Assembly: GCA_028714695.1 (NCBI GenBank)
Contig: JAQTLX010000024.1
Coordinates: 1 to 36,560, forward strand
Direction of reading: 5' to 3'
Source: Ignavibacteria bacterium
GTDB lineage: Bacteria > Bacteroidota > Ignavibacteria > Tepidaquicellales > Tepidaquicellaceae
DNA: 36,560 bases
This document shows, piece after piece, positions 25,598 to 33,779 of the stretch. The notes below the pieces were generated by a model. That model did not search any database and was not told where the DNA came from. It was given only the letters and a program-made list of their open reading frames with translations. The first letter of the stretch is position 1. Each line of letters opens with the position of its first letter. A program made the translations under genes and the position numbers.

Positions 25598-26866
25598 TTA
25601 TTTTATTAATACCATGCGTTTTGTTTGCACGAAATCACCCGATATCAATTTATAATAATAGATTCCCGAAGCAAGAGATTTACCGTCGAAACCGATTATG
25701 TATTTTCCTGCGTTAATAAATCCATTCACAAGAGTTTTGATTTCTCTGCCTGTCGCATCGTAAATTTTTAAAGTTACAAATCCGTCTTTTGGTAAATCGT
25801 AACTTATATTTGTTGTCGGATTAAACGGATTCGGAAAATTCTGACCAAGTTCGAATTTACCGGGAACAATTTCTTCATTACCGGAAATATTTATCAGTGT
25901 CTGACCGCCTGTAGTTGTATGCAATATTTTTCCTCCACCACCTACCCCCCATACAATGGAATCATTGAAGCAGTAAATTGATTTCCACATCCATCCCCCT
26001 GATCCTGTGTTTTCCTGCACCCAGTTAAATCCTCCGTTTGTTGTTTTATATAATCTGTTGTATTCTCCCCCCGCCCAACCTATTAAAGAATCAGCAAATT
26101 CACTACAAAGTATATATCCCGAAGGTAGAACGTACGGCAGACTGTATATTGTATCCCATTGTTCACCAAAGTCATTCGACCTGTATATTCTCCTGTCCCG
26201 CCCAGCCAGCCAGCAGAATCTATTATTAATTACCGATAGTTTATAGAATTCAGAAATTAAATATCCGAATTGAGTGGGAAGCAGATGCCATTCATTTCCA
26301 CCGTTAGTGGTTTTGTATGTTCCGAGTGAACTGCCAGTTGCAATTCCTGTTTGCGCATTAATAAAATATATATCGCGTAATAACTCGCCAAGGGGAAAAT
26401 TATAAACGGACAACGAATCACCGCCGTTTATGGTTTTCAATATTATTCCGCAGCATCCCGTTATCCATCCTGTGTTCACGTCAAGAAAATACGCAGTTTC
26501 ATAATTATTTCCCTGTCCCCAAGGACCGTTTTTAATTATTATCCAGTTATCGCCTCCGTTTGTAGTCTTTATAATGGTTTCAAACCATCCGACCACATAT
26601 ACAACATTTGGATTAACAGGATGAACGCTCATCAGCGGTTTACCTGTGGCGGGATTAGATACATTTATCCAGTTATTGCCTCCGTTCGTTGTTTTTATTA
26701 TAGTTCCGTTGTCTCCAACCGCCCATCCGGTGAAGAGATTAACGAACTGAACATCTCTGAGAAGTTCTGTAGTACCCGAATTTTGCTCTATCCACTGACA
26801 TTCACATATGGAAGCTAAGTACGTAAGATCAAGAAGTAAAATGAATATTAGAAATTTTTTCTTCAT
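25598..26866 (-). CDS. Secreted Ycf48/BNR-repeat protein with T9SS sorting domain
   Basis: The 422-residue protein has a signal peptide (about 1-23). A propeller of repeated units follows in the Ycf48/HCF136 style (GWAVGDNGTIIKTTNGGNNW, then several TTNGGxxW repeats at about 60, 105, 148, 190 and 278). The C-terminal T9SS domain starts near NFPNPFNPTTNISY and ends SGIYYYKLISG then RMVLIK. It is an exported or surface-anchored protein, and the propeller probably binds ligand or protein. It is flanked by identical 47-bp terminator copies, and this suggests that the gene was inserted or duplicated as a unit. Confidence 0.85.
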   Translation of the reverse strand: MKKKFLIFILLLDLTYLASICECQWIEQNSGTTELLRDVQFVNLFTGWAVGDNGTIIKTTNGGNNWINVSNPATGKPLMSVHPVNPNVVYVVGWFETIIKTTNGGDNWIIIKNGPWGQGNNYETAYFLDVNTGWITGCCGIILKTINGGDSLSVYNFPLGELLRDIYFINAQTGIATGSSLGTYKTTNGGNEWHLLPTQFGYLISEFYKLSVINNRFCWLAGRDRRIYRSNDFGEQWDTIYSLPYVLPSGYILCSEFADSLIGWAGGEYNRLYKTTNGGFNWVQENTGSGGWMWKSIYCFNDSIVWGVGGGGKILHTTTGGQTLINISGNEEIVPGKFELGQNFPNPFNPTTNISYDLPKDGFVTLKIYDATGREIKTLVNGFINAGKYIIGFDGKSLASGIYYYKLISGDFVQTKRMVLIK

Positions 26867-26926
26867 TAAAATATCTAATTCTACTTTGGGGGAATTCGTT
26901 ATTTATCGTCGATTTCTGTTTGCATT

Positions 26927-26955
26927 ATTTTAAATGTATTTATTTAATTTGTCAA
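26927..26955 (-). promoter_or_regulatory. Promoter of the Ycf48-repeat T9SS gene
   Basis: On the minus strand, TTGACA (26955-26950) and TAAAAT (26932-26927) are separated by 17 bp. They lie 61-89 bp upstream of the start codon. The stretch from 26867 to 27304 holds no gene; besides this promoter it contains A/T-rich sequence and the right-hand terminator copy. Confidence 0.5.
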
Positions 26956-27188
26956 GTCATAATATCTTAGTTAACACTTAATAGTAAGCGTAAAGGTCTT
27001 TTTAAACTCTTAATGTTATTATTTTGCTGTATATCGAATAAATATTCTTAGATATTGAGTTCGGATAAAGATAGATCACTTCATTCTACCTCACGTTAAA
27101 TACAGCAACAAACAGAAGAATCTTGCCTCATATGTTTATTTTATAAATATTTACTTCTTGTTTATCAGGTTCCTTATAGAGTTCCGAG

Positions 27189-27235
27189 GTTCTCCTTTAA
27201 ATAAAAAGCCCGTGTTTAGGTGACGCGGGCTTTTT
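27189..27235. terminator. Right copy of the 47-bp terminator repeat
   Basis: It is identical to 25512-25558, with hairpin arms at 27203-27212 and 27226-27235 and eight T residues (27231-27238). It sits in a divergent gap where no gene on either strand ends, so it is out of place as a terminator and is best read as one end of a duplicated segment. Confidence 0.85.
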
Positions 27236-27304
27236 TTTGACTTAAAAATCAAATCTCCGGGAAAGATATTATTGTAATCATAATTTTAAAAGAAAAATAT
27301 TTAT

Positions 27305-27739
27305 ATGGACGAATTCATGAAAGCCGCTATTGATGAGGCGAAGCTGGGTCTTGCCGAAGGCGGCATCCCTATCGGCTCTGTACTAGTAAAAGACGGCAAA
27401 ATAATAGGGCGCGGACACAATAAACGCGTGCAAAAAGGAAGCCCGACGCTTCACGCAGAAATTGACTGTCTTGAAAACGCTGGACGGGTTGGCTCTTACA
27501 AAGACACTATTCTTTATTCCACATTGATGCCGTGCTATCTTTGCTCGGGGGCTGTTGTTCAGTTCGGAATTAAAAAGGTTGTTGTCGGCGAATCGGAAAC
27601 ATTTCCGGGCGGGCCTGAATTTATGAAAGAACACGGAGTCGATGTGACTGACATGAATCTCGACGAATGTAAAAATCTGATGAAAGAGTTTATTGAGAAG
27701 AATCCGGAACTCTGGAATGAGGATATAGGAGAACTTTGA
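27305..27739 (+). CDS. Cytosine deaminase-like zinc deaminase (yeast FCY1 type)
   Basis: The 144-residue enzyme belongs to the cytidine/deoxycytidylate deaminase superfamily, with zinc ligands H50 (HAE, catalytic E52), C77 and C80 (PCYLC). Beyond the motif, the rest follows yeast cytosine deaminase closely. There is LENAGRVGSYKDTILYSTL before the cysteines and SGAVVQFGIKKVVVGE after them. The C-terminal tail ends KEFIEKNPELWNEDIGEL, with W137, D140 and I141 placed as in the yeast substrate lid. Cytosine to uracil is therefore the likely reaction; guanine deaminase or tRNA adenosine deaminase (TadA) fit less well. Confidence 0.82.
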   Translation: MDEFMKAAIDEAKLGLAEGGIPIGSVLVKDGKIIGRGHNKRVQKGSPTLHAEIDCLENAGRVGSYKDTILYSTLMPCYLCSGAVVQFGIKKVVVGESETFPGGPEFMKEHGVDVTDMNLDECKNLMKEFIEKNPELWNEDIGEL

Positions 27740-27784
27740 AACAATTTTAAATTTTAAATGTGAAATGTTAAATTAAAACGAAAA

Positions 27785-27820
27785 GAAAAAATGGAAAACG
27801 GCATTAACCATTTTCCATTT
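27785..27820 (-). terminator. Probable terminator of the sigma-factor operon
   Basis: AAATGGAAAA (27789-27798) and TTTTCCATTT (27811-27820) form a 10-bp stem with a 12-nt loop. On the minus strand the stem is followed by a T-rich run. It lies about 100 nt downstream of the 27922 stop. The same TTTTCCATTT words occur in repeats elsewhere, so it may also be a repeat remnant. Confidence 0.5.
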
Positions 27821-27860
27821 CCAATTTTCGAATTGATATTCCTTTTAACGTGCTCGTAAA

Positions 27861-27905
27861 TATGGATCTCCGATAAGAACCCGCCGCGGCGGTCGGGGAT
27901 GACAA
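27861..27905. repeat. Dispersed GGATCxCCGATAAGA element
   Basis: It runs from GGATCTCCGATAAGA to CGGGGATGACAA and matches the unit at 10415-10446 in both arms, with a different, GC-rich middle. It lies between the deaminase gene and the end of the sigma-factor operon and is non-coding. Confidence 0.6.
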
Positions 27906-27921
27906 ATAACCGCTTTTAAAA

Positions 27922-28809
27922 CTATTTCCTGTCTTCCTTTTCAACCATAATTTTTATATTATCGCCGTCACGAACGATTTTTATGTCTTCCGGCTTGAGG
28001 TTGCCTTCCGGATTATCCGCTATGACCTTCTGTTTTATCTGCTCGTCCGTCATGTTTTTGTCAACTGCGCCAACAACGGTTTTCATCTTCACAACCTCTT
28101 TCGTACCGTCGCCGTCAACATTTACTTCCACGGACTTATTTCCTGTTTCCGGATTGCCTTCGAGACTCATCGTGAGTTTTTTTCCTGTGCCCGATTTGTC
28201 GAAACCGATTTTATAATTTGTAAAGCCGTTATCCTTTAATTGTCTTTCAATTTCGCTCTTGACCTCTTCGTCCGATTTTCCCGACGACTTGACGTCCACT
28301 CTGAAGAATGAATACAGAAGCGCCGAATACACAGGTCTGGTAACGCTTTCAGTTACAGGAAATAATTTGACCGAACTTATTTCTTTAATTTTCTCGAGGT
28401 CGGATTTGCATTTCATTGCCGTTTTTTCGTCCACACCGCCAAGCACGGTGTTGAACTCCGCTATACTTGTTCCATTAATGTTCTTTTCGGTAATATCAAT
28501 GTTTGTATTTCCGGTCCAGTTCAGATCTTTTATGCTTTTCGATACGGCGTCTTTATTCACTGACGGTGTTGTAAACGTAAACGCGTATCCGACTGTGTTA
28601 TGAGAAGTTACGGGATAGTTGCATGCCGCCACAACGAATGCGAGAAACAGGGCGAATGCGATTTTATATTTGTTATGTGCAAAGAATTGTTTCATGGGTG
28701 AATGTTTCCTTTCCTTTTTTAGGTTTTGTTTCCGCAACAGCAATCCTGTCGTTTTCTCGAACGTGTCGTCGTAGGACTCCTGTCTTATTTTATCCCAGTA
28801 TTTGTCCAT
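27922..28809 (-). CDS. Single-pass membrane protein, probable anti-sigma partner
   Basis: I chose the ATG at 28809, preceded by AAAGGAAAAAGAC, over an in-frame ATG at 28857 inside the sigma gene; this gives 295 residues. Residues 1-48 are charged and cytoplasmic (MDKYWDKIRQESYDDTFEKT), 49-63 form the single transmembrane helix (IAFALFLAFVVAACNY), and the remaining 230 residues are extracytoplasmic with two alpha/beta-like repeats. The gene overlaps the ECF sigma gene by 20 nt, the usual place of an anti-sigma factor. There is no HxxxCxxC zinc motif. I therefore infer the role from position and topology only. Confidence 0.75.
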   Translation of the reverse strand: MDKYWDKIRQESYDDTFEKTTGLLLRKQNLKKERKHSPMKQFFAHNKYKIAFALFLAFVVAACNYPVTSHNTVGYAFTFTTPSVNKDAVSKSIKDLNWTGNTNIDITEKNINGTSIAEFNTVLGGVDEKTAMKCKSDLEKIKEISSVKLFPVTESVTRPVYSALLYSFFRVDVKSSGKSDEEVKSEIERQLKDNGFTNYKIGFDKSGTGKKLTMSLEGNPETGNKSVEVNVDGDGTKEVVKMKTVVGAVDKNMTDEQIKQKVIADNPEGNLKPEDIKIVRDGDNIKIMVEKEDRK

Positions 28810-29410
28810 GTCTTTTTCCTTTCCGTTCGAGTTCCGAAATGATTTTGAGTGTTTCATTTTGAATATCTCCTTCTGCAGGATTTAGTTTTGTGTTTTGCTC
28901 TTCGGATTTTTCAATGCTGGATTTTAATTTGTCTCTTGTTCTCGACAGCCTCGATTTTACAGCCGATTCGCTTTTCTCGTTTTGAATTTCCATAATGTCC
29001 CTTATAGAAAATCCGCCTATTTCAAAAAGAAGAATTGCCGCTCTTTCTTTTTCATTCAGTTCCGAAAGCGCGTGGTACAAAACTTTTTTGTCGTAATCGT
29101 CATCACTTCTGTCATAAACGGGCGTTTCACCGTATTCATGATATTCGCCGGCAAGCGGCAGAAAGCGTTTCCAGAAATGCGAACGCAAAAAAGTTTTATG
29201 CTCTCTCGTGGCAATGCTGAATATCCAGTTCTTGAACTTTGTTTCGTCGTTGAGCATGTACAGTTTTTCGTAACCCTTCACGAGCGTATTCTGAAGAATA
29301 TCTTCGGCATCGTAAGGATTGCCGTTCCTGCACATTGCCCTGCAATAACGGACAACATCGCTGTAAACCGGTTTTAACAGTTCAATAAATTTATCGGATT
29401 CCCGGGACAT
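28790..29410 (-). CDS. ECF-type RNA polymerase sigma factor
   Basis: The 206-residue protein has sigma region 2 (about 12-80, with YDAEDILQNTLVKGYEKL and KFKNWIFSIATREH) and region 4 (about 125-180, with LSELNEKERAAILLFEIGGF and a helix-turn-helix ending AVKSRLSRTRDKL). The linker is short, as in ECF factors. A Glu/Lys-rich tail overlaps the downstream membrane-protein gene by 20 nt. It would redirect RNA polymerase to a stress or envelope regulon when its partner releases it. The target promoters are not recognisable here. Confidence 0.92.
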   Translation of the reverse strand: MSRESDKFIELLKPVYSDVVRYCRAMCRNGNPYDAEDILQNTLVKGYEKLYMLNDETKFKNWIFSIATREHKTFLRSHFWKRFLPLAGEYHEYGETPVYDRSDDDYDKKVLYHALSELNEKERAAILLFEIGGFSIRDIMEIQNEKSESAVKSRLSRTRDKLKSSIEKSEEQNTKLNPAEGDIQNETLKIISELERKGKRHGQILG

Positions 29411-30642
29411 TTGTTAACATTTATGAATTAGACGCACAAAACCTGGAAAAGTCGCAAAATATAATAACGAAAAATAAGAAAATGGAATATAGAAAACGGA
29501 AATTTTAGACAAACATTCTGCCACAGATTTTCACGGATAGAACTATTCTTAGCCCGCGGGAAAGAAACGGAGAAAACGTTTAGATCTTAAATTGATGGTT
29601 AAGGGAAAACATTCTGCCACGGATTTTCACGGATAGAACTATTCTATAACCCGCGGGAAAGAAACGGAAAATGGAAAATTCGAATATAAGAACATACTAA
29701 AATAAAGATTTTACCGCAAAGGACGCTAAGAACGCAAAGATTTCATTAATTATAAGAGAAAGAGCGTTATCTCGCTCCCAAACTCCTGTGCGTTTTTTGC
29801 ATACTGATTTATCGGGATTTGGTAATGGCGAAACAAAAAGTGCAAGAACTTTGCACACATATAATGACGGATGTTGACGGATTTTCACGGATAGGGCTTT
29901 TTTTATAACCCGCGGGAAAGAAACGGAGAAAACGTTTAGATCTTAAATTGATGGTTAAGGGAAAACATTCTGCCACGGATTTTCACGGATAGAACTATTC
30001 TTAGCCCGCGGGAAAGAAACGGAAAATGGAAAATTCGAATATAAGAACATACTTAAATAAAGATCTTACCGCAAAGGACGCTAAGAACGCAAAGATTTCA
30101 TTAATTATAAGAGAAAGAGCGTTATCTCGCTCCCAAACTCCTGTGCGTTTTTTGCATACTGATTTATCGGGATTTGGTAATGGCGAAACAAAAAGTGCAA
30201 GAACTTTGCACACATGTAAAAACGGATGATGACGGATTTTCACGGATAGGGCTTTTTTTATAACCCGCGGGAAAGAAACGGAAAATGGAAAATTCGAATA
30301 TAAGAACATACTTAAATAAAGATCTTACCGCAAAGGACGCTAAGAACGCAAAGAGTTTATTTAATACGATTAAGAACTATGCACACAGATAAAAACAGAT
30401 GGATACCGATTCTCACGAATAGATCTTTTTTTATATACTCGCCACCGCGAGTCTGCGGCTACGGGAAAGAAACGGAAATAACGTTAAAATCTCACAACCT
30501 AAGCCAATCGGTAATCGCTATTTATTATAAGAACAAAAACTTTGCACACATGTAAAAACGGATGATGACGGATTTTCACGGATAGAGCTTTTTTTATAGC
30601 CCGCGGGAAAGAAAGGGAAAAACTTTAAAATCTCAAAATGTT

Positions 30643-30705
30643 GCTAATCACTAATGGTTAATCGTTAATTGCTAATTGTTAATTGTTAATAGTTAATCGC
30701 TATTT
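30643..30705. repeat. Heptamer array, unit GYTAATN
   Basis: Nine consecutive 7-bp units keep phase: GCTAATC, ACTAATG, GTTAATC, GTTAATT, GCTAATT, GTTAATT, GTTAATA, GTTAATC, GCTATTT. The same heptamers make up the array at 36436-36560. Confidence 0.85.
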
Positions 30706-30745
30706 GCCTGTCACTTTCTGTATTTAATCCCTCATTTATACTTCG

Positions 30746-30753
30746 TATATTTG
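30746..30753 (+). promoter_or_regulatory. Bacteroidota -7 element before argF
   Basis: TATATTTG matches TAnnTTTG exactly and lies 62 bp upstream of the ornithine carbamoyltransferase start codon. No convincing -33 element is visible at the usual distance, so the assignment is tentative. Confidence 0.45.
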
Positions 30754-30815
30754 CAAGTTCTTCTTATTTATTCTACTGAATCAAAAATCATTTTAAAACT
30801 ATAATATAATATTTT

Positions 30816-31817
30816 ATGCCGTTTAATTTAAGAAACAGACATTTTTTGAAACTTGCCGATTTCACCCAGCAGGAAATTAAGTTTTTACTCGACCTTTCAC
30901 GCGACCTAAAAAGAGCAAAATATGCAAAGACGGAACAGCAGCATCTTAAAGGAAAGAACATCGCTTTGATTTTTGAAAAAGCCTCGACAAGAACACGCTG
31001 CGCATTTGAAGTTGCAGCATACGATCAGGGCGCACAGGTTACTTATCTCGGACCATCGGGCTCACAAATTGGACAAAAGGAATCAATGAAAGATACAGCG
31101 CGCGTTCTCGGAAGAATGTATGACGCAATCGAATACCGCGGTTACGGCCAGAAGATTGTGGAAGAACTTGCTGAATATGCAGGAGTGCCTGTCTATAACG
31201 GCCTTACAGACGAATGGCATCCCACTCAGGCGCTTGCTGATTTTCTTACTATGATTGAACACAGCAACAAACCCCTGAATCAAATCAGTTACTGCTATAT
31301 CGGCGACACGCGTTCGAATATGGGCAACACGCTCACGGTTGACGGCTGTATTATGGGCATGGACGTAAGAATCTGCGGTCCGAAAAACCTCTGGCCGGAC
31401 GCTGATGTACAGAAAATGGCAAAAGACTTTGCAAAGAAATCTGGCGGAAAACTACTTATTACCGATGACCCGAAAGAAGCAGTCAAGGGCGTTGATTTCA
31501 TTTACACCGACGTATGGCTTTCAATGGGCGAAGCAGCGGATAAATGGGAAGAAAGAATCAAACTTCTCAAGCCCTTCCAGGTAAATGCAGAACTTATGAA
31601 TGCAACCGGCAATCCGAAAGCAAAATTCCTTCACTGCCTGCCTGCATTCCACAACAGGGAAACAAAGGTAGGAGAGGAAATTTTCCAGAAGTACGGCCTG
31701 AACGGACTCGAAGTAACCGAAGATGTATTTGAATCCGAAGCATCTGTAGTATTCGATGAAGCCGAAAACAGAATGCACACAATCAAAGCCGTAATGGTGG
31801 CGACACTCGCGGATTAA
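30816..31817 (+). CDS. argF: Ornithine carbamoyltransferase
   Basis: The 333-residue enzyme makes citrulline from ornithine and carbamoyl phosphate. It has the carbamoyl-phosphate loop STRTR (57-61), [14 protein letters not shown], the [11 protein letters not shown] motif and the HCLPAFH segment that binds ornithine. Length and the [21 protein letters not shown] stretch are those of the E. coli ArgI/ArcB-type enzymes rather than acetylornithine carbamoyltransferases found in some Bacteroidota. It may serve arginine biosynthesis or breakdown; no other arginine genes are adjacent, so context does not decide. A terminator follows. Confidence 0.95.
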   Translation: MPFNLRNRHFLKLADFTQQEIKFLLDLSRDLKRAKYAKTEQQHLKGKNIALIFEKASTRTRCAFEVAAYDQGAQVTYLGPSGSQIGQKESMKDTARVLGRMYDAIEYRGYGQKIVEELAEYAGVPVYNGLTDEWHPTQALADFLTMIEHSNKPLNQISYCYIGDTRSNMGNTLTVDGCIMGMDVRICGPKNLWPDADVQKMAKDFAKKSGGKLLITDDPKEAVKGVDFIYTDVWLSMGEAADKWEERIKLLKPFQVNAELMNATGNPKAKFLHCLPAFHNRETKVGEEIFQKYGLNGLEVTEDVFESEASVVFDEAENRMHTIKAVMVATLAD

Positions 31818-31839
31818 AAATAATTATTATATCACAATT

Positions 31840-31871
31840 AAAACGGGGCTTTCAAGCTCCGTTTTGTTTTT
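31840..31871 (+). terminator. Terminator after argF
   Basis: AAAACGGGGC (31840-31849) pairs with GCTCCGTTTT (31856-31865), with one G-T wobble and a 6-nt loop. A further T-rich run follows. It lies between argF and the convergent lipoprotein gene. Confidence 0.85.
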
Positions 31872-31878
31872 ATGTCTG

Positions 31879-32922
31879 TTAATTTTTTGAAGTTCTTAAT
31901 TTTCCAATTGCCATAAAATTTCCGTACAAACTGTTCTCGCATGTAATATAAAATCTTCCATAAGCCTGTTGAATACCGGTGTGGTTAGATGAATTCAGTA
32001 CTATTGAGGGTATGCGGAATATTTGATTTCCATTATAATAAAATACACAACTTTGATATTTCTCTTCGCCTTCAAACAAAATATTTTGCGGTCCCGTACC
32101 CCCTGCATTCCATAATGGATTTATATCATTGCCGAAGTTAACATACTTCTCCCAGTTATTTCCGGTAAAATAGTAAATACTTGATTTTCCAGAGCGTAGC
32201 ATTTTGCGGTTGCAAAAGCCCATGAAATAAGTCATTTCGCTGTTATCATCAAAATCATCTTTGCAAATTTTTGCCCAGCCGTCATTCTTGAATTTATACA
32301 TTATCATTGATGTCCGGCTGCCGCTTGACAGATAATCCAAAAATTGCGCATATACATTGCCGTCTTCATCTACATATATTGTCCCGTAATCCAGGCTGCT
32401 ATCCAGAGTATATTTTATAATCGCGTTATTCAAATACCTGTAAATAATATTTCGGGAAGTAGACATCCACACATCATTCGCCGACGAAACATCTATTCGT
32501 GATATTCTTAAAGATGTATCATTCGGCATTGGAATATCTTCAATGCCTGCACCGTTCCACTTTTTTAAAAGCGGTTTATTTAGAGAACGCGAACTTCCGC
32601 CTATGAATACGTTGTTCATGTCGGTTCCGTTTACACAGAATGCGTAAAAATCAGGATCATTATAATCCATATTTTGAATTGATTCCCCGTTAATGTAAAC
32701 AAAAGAAAGCCCCCCGGGGATAAATATTTTATTAGAATCCCCGACAAAAAAATCTTTGACGAATGAAATATGGACTGTATCGAATTTCCAGTCAAATACA
32801 TTGCTGTCCAAAATTTGAATGCCTTGAGATTGGTTTACGGGATTATCATTATTACAGGATGTGATAAGAATTATAAAAAACCCCATTATTAAAAACGGAA
32901 TTACGAATACTCTTCTCATCAT
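31879..32922 (-). CDS. Lipoprotein of the four-member paralogous family, distant copy
   Basis: The 347-residue protein has a signal peptide with lipobox ITSC (Cys about 23), then CNNDNPVN. This is close to CEKDNPVV in the gene at 20997, about 10 kb away. Shared features include the LDSNVFDWKFDTV motif after the lipobox, the LLKKWNGAGIEDI strand-turn unit, DVWMSTSRNIIYRYLN, IYYFTGNNW and a GRFYITCENSLYG ending. It is a paralog by alignment of these blocks, though diverged. Function unknown. It is transcribed convergently with argF. Confidence 0.78.
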   Translation of the reverse strand: MMRRVFVIPFLIMGFFIILITSCNNDNPVNQSQGIQILDSNVFDWKFDTVHISFVKDFFVGDSNKIFIPGGLSFVYINGESIQNMDYNDPDFYAFCVNGTDMNNVFIGGSSRSLNKPLLKKWNGAGIEDIPMPNDTSLRISRIDVSSANDVWMSTSRNIIYRYLNNAIIKYTLDSSLDYGTIYVDEDGNVYAQFLDYLSSGSRTSMIMYKFKNDGWAKICKDDFDDNSEMTYFMGFCNRKMLRSGKSSIYYFTGNNWEKYVNFGNDINPLWNAGGTGPQNILFEGEEKYQSCVFYYNGNQIFRIPSIVLNSSNHTGIQQAYGRFYITCENSLYGNFMAIGKLRTSKN

Positions 32923-33066
32923 TGCCTATTAAGTTAAATATGCCGGAAAATTACTTCAGATAAATATAGAAAAACATTTTCGTTATTCATATACTAATTG
33001 ACTAATTAATTCGTAATTTCAAAATATCCATTTAGACCGGTTCACGGGGTATTTGAATATAAAAAC

Positions 33067-33102
33067 AAAAAGGCCTTTTGCCGCTTTGAACAAAAAGCCT
33101 TT
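33067..33102 (-). terminator. Terminator after the glutathione peroxidase gene
   Basis: On the minus strand AAAGGCTTTTTG (33102-33091) pairs with CAAAAGGCCTTT (33080-33069) with one wobble, followed by a T-rich run down to 33061. It lies about 20 nt past the stop codon. Confidence 0.85.
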
Positions 33103-33122
33103 CAGGTTTAGTTATGAAAGAA

Positions 33123-33704
33123 TTACTTTGCCAGTTCGGAGACTATCAAAGATGTTATTTCGTCTGAATCCGGTTTCACTTTGCTTTTAAATCTGCCGAC
33201 AACATTTCCTTTTTTATCTACAACAAATTTTTCAAAGTTCCAACTGATATCGCCTGCCGGATCGTATGCAATGAGTTTTGTGTACAACGGGCTTTTTTCG
33301 CTGCCCAGAACTTTTATTTTGTCGAACAGCGTAAAAGTAACGTTATAATTCGTTTTGCAGAAACTTACTATTTCTTCGTTCGAGCCCGGCTCCTGACCGC
33401 CGAAATCGTTGCAGGGAAATCCGAGTATTTCAAATCCCTTGTCTTTGTACGCCGCATAAATTTTTTCGAGGGCTTCGTACTGCGGCGTGTATCCGCATTT
33501 CGAAGCAACGTTCACTATTAAAACCACTTTGCCGTTGTAGTCGGAAAGCGATTTTTCCGTGCCGTCCATCGTTTTAACTTTAATGTTTGAAATATTGATT
33601 GGGTCACCGTTCATGGATTTATTACCTGCTTCCTTATTTTTGACGCATGCCATTGTTGACACAGCGAAGAGAAATGTAAATGTGATTATAAGATATTTTA
33701 TCAT
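33123..33704 (-). CDS. Glutathione peroxidase family lipoprotein
   Basis: The 193-residue protein has the Gpx thioredoxin fold with the peroxidatic C70 in NVASKCGYT, Q104 in FGGQEPG and W155-N156 in ISWNFEKF, which together complete the catalytic tetrad. C116 sits where thioredoxin-dependent Gpx enzymes carry the resolving cysteine, so it probably uses thioredoxin rather than glutathione. An N-terminal segment ends in a lipobox-like STMAC (Cys 20), and an extra Asn/Lys-rich stretch precedes the fold. It is therefore likely membrane-anchored and extracytoplasmic, protecting the envelope from hydroperoxides. Confidence 0.88.
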   Translation of the reverse strand: MIKYLIITFTFLFAVSTMACVKNKEAGNKSMNGDPINISNIKVKTMDGTEKSLSDYNGKVVLIVNVASKCGYTPQYEALEKIYAAYKDKGFEILGFPCNDFGGQEPGSNEEIVSFCKTNYNVTFTLFDKIKVLGSEKSPLYTKLIAYDPAGDISWNFEKFVVDKKGNVVGRFKSKVKPDSDEITSLIVSELAK

Positions 33705-33779
33705 GTTTGTCGTATATTAACTTTATATATACAACAAAAAAATTTTCCAGAAATTCCGTACCCTCACTAAACTATTGTC

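Larger units (their letters stand above)
29411..30815. repeat. 1.2-kb gene-free block of nested dispersed repeats
   Basis: Recurrent modules are a CCACGGATTTTCACGGATAG segment, CCCGCGGGAAAGAAACGG (near 29551, 29651, 29910, 30005, 30265 and 30599), GAAAATGGAAAATTCGAATA (near 29667, 30022 and 30281), and ACCGCAAAGGACGCTAAGAA followed by CGCAAAG. Two copies of a composite of about 230 bp lie 355 bp apart (from about 29665 and 30020). The minus-strand open frames at 29697-29888 and 30001-30309 repeat with the block and are not genes. Similar CCACGGAT and ACCGCAAAG words occur in intergenic DNA of many environmental genomes, by my recollection. Confidence 0.85.

Noticed and set aside
25512..27235. 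Integron-like gene cassette flanked by attC sites
   Set aside because: The repeats have no RYYYAAC/GTTRRRY core and there is no integrase in the window. The palindrome is an ordinary terminator.
28809..28857. Upstream start of the anti-sigma-like gene at 28857
   Set aside because: It would overlap the sigma gene by 68 nt and lacks the ribosome-binding sequence found before 28809.
29697..30309. Two minus-strand frames with the same 45-residue segment
   Set aside because: They duplicate with the repeat block and have no ribosome-binding or promoter signal, so they are repeat by-products.
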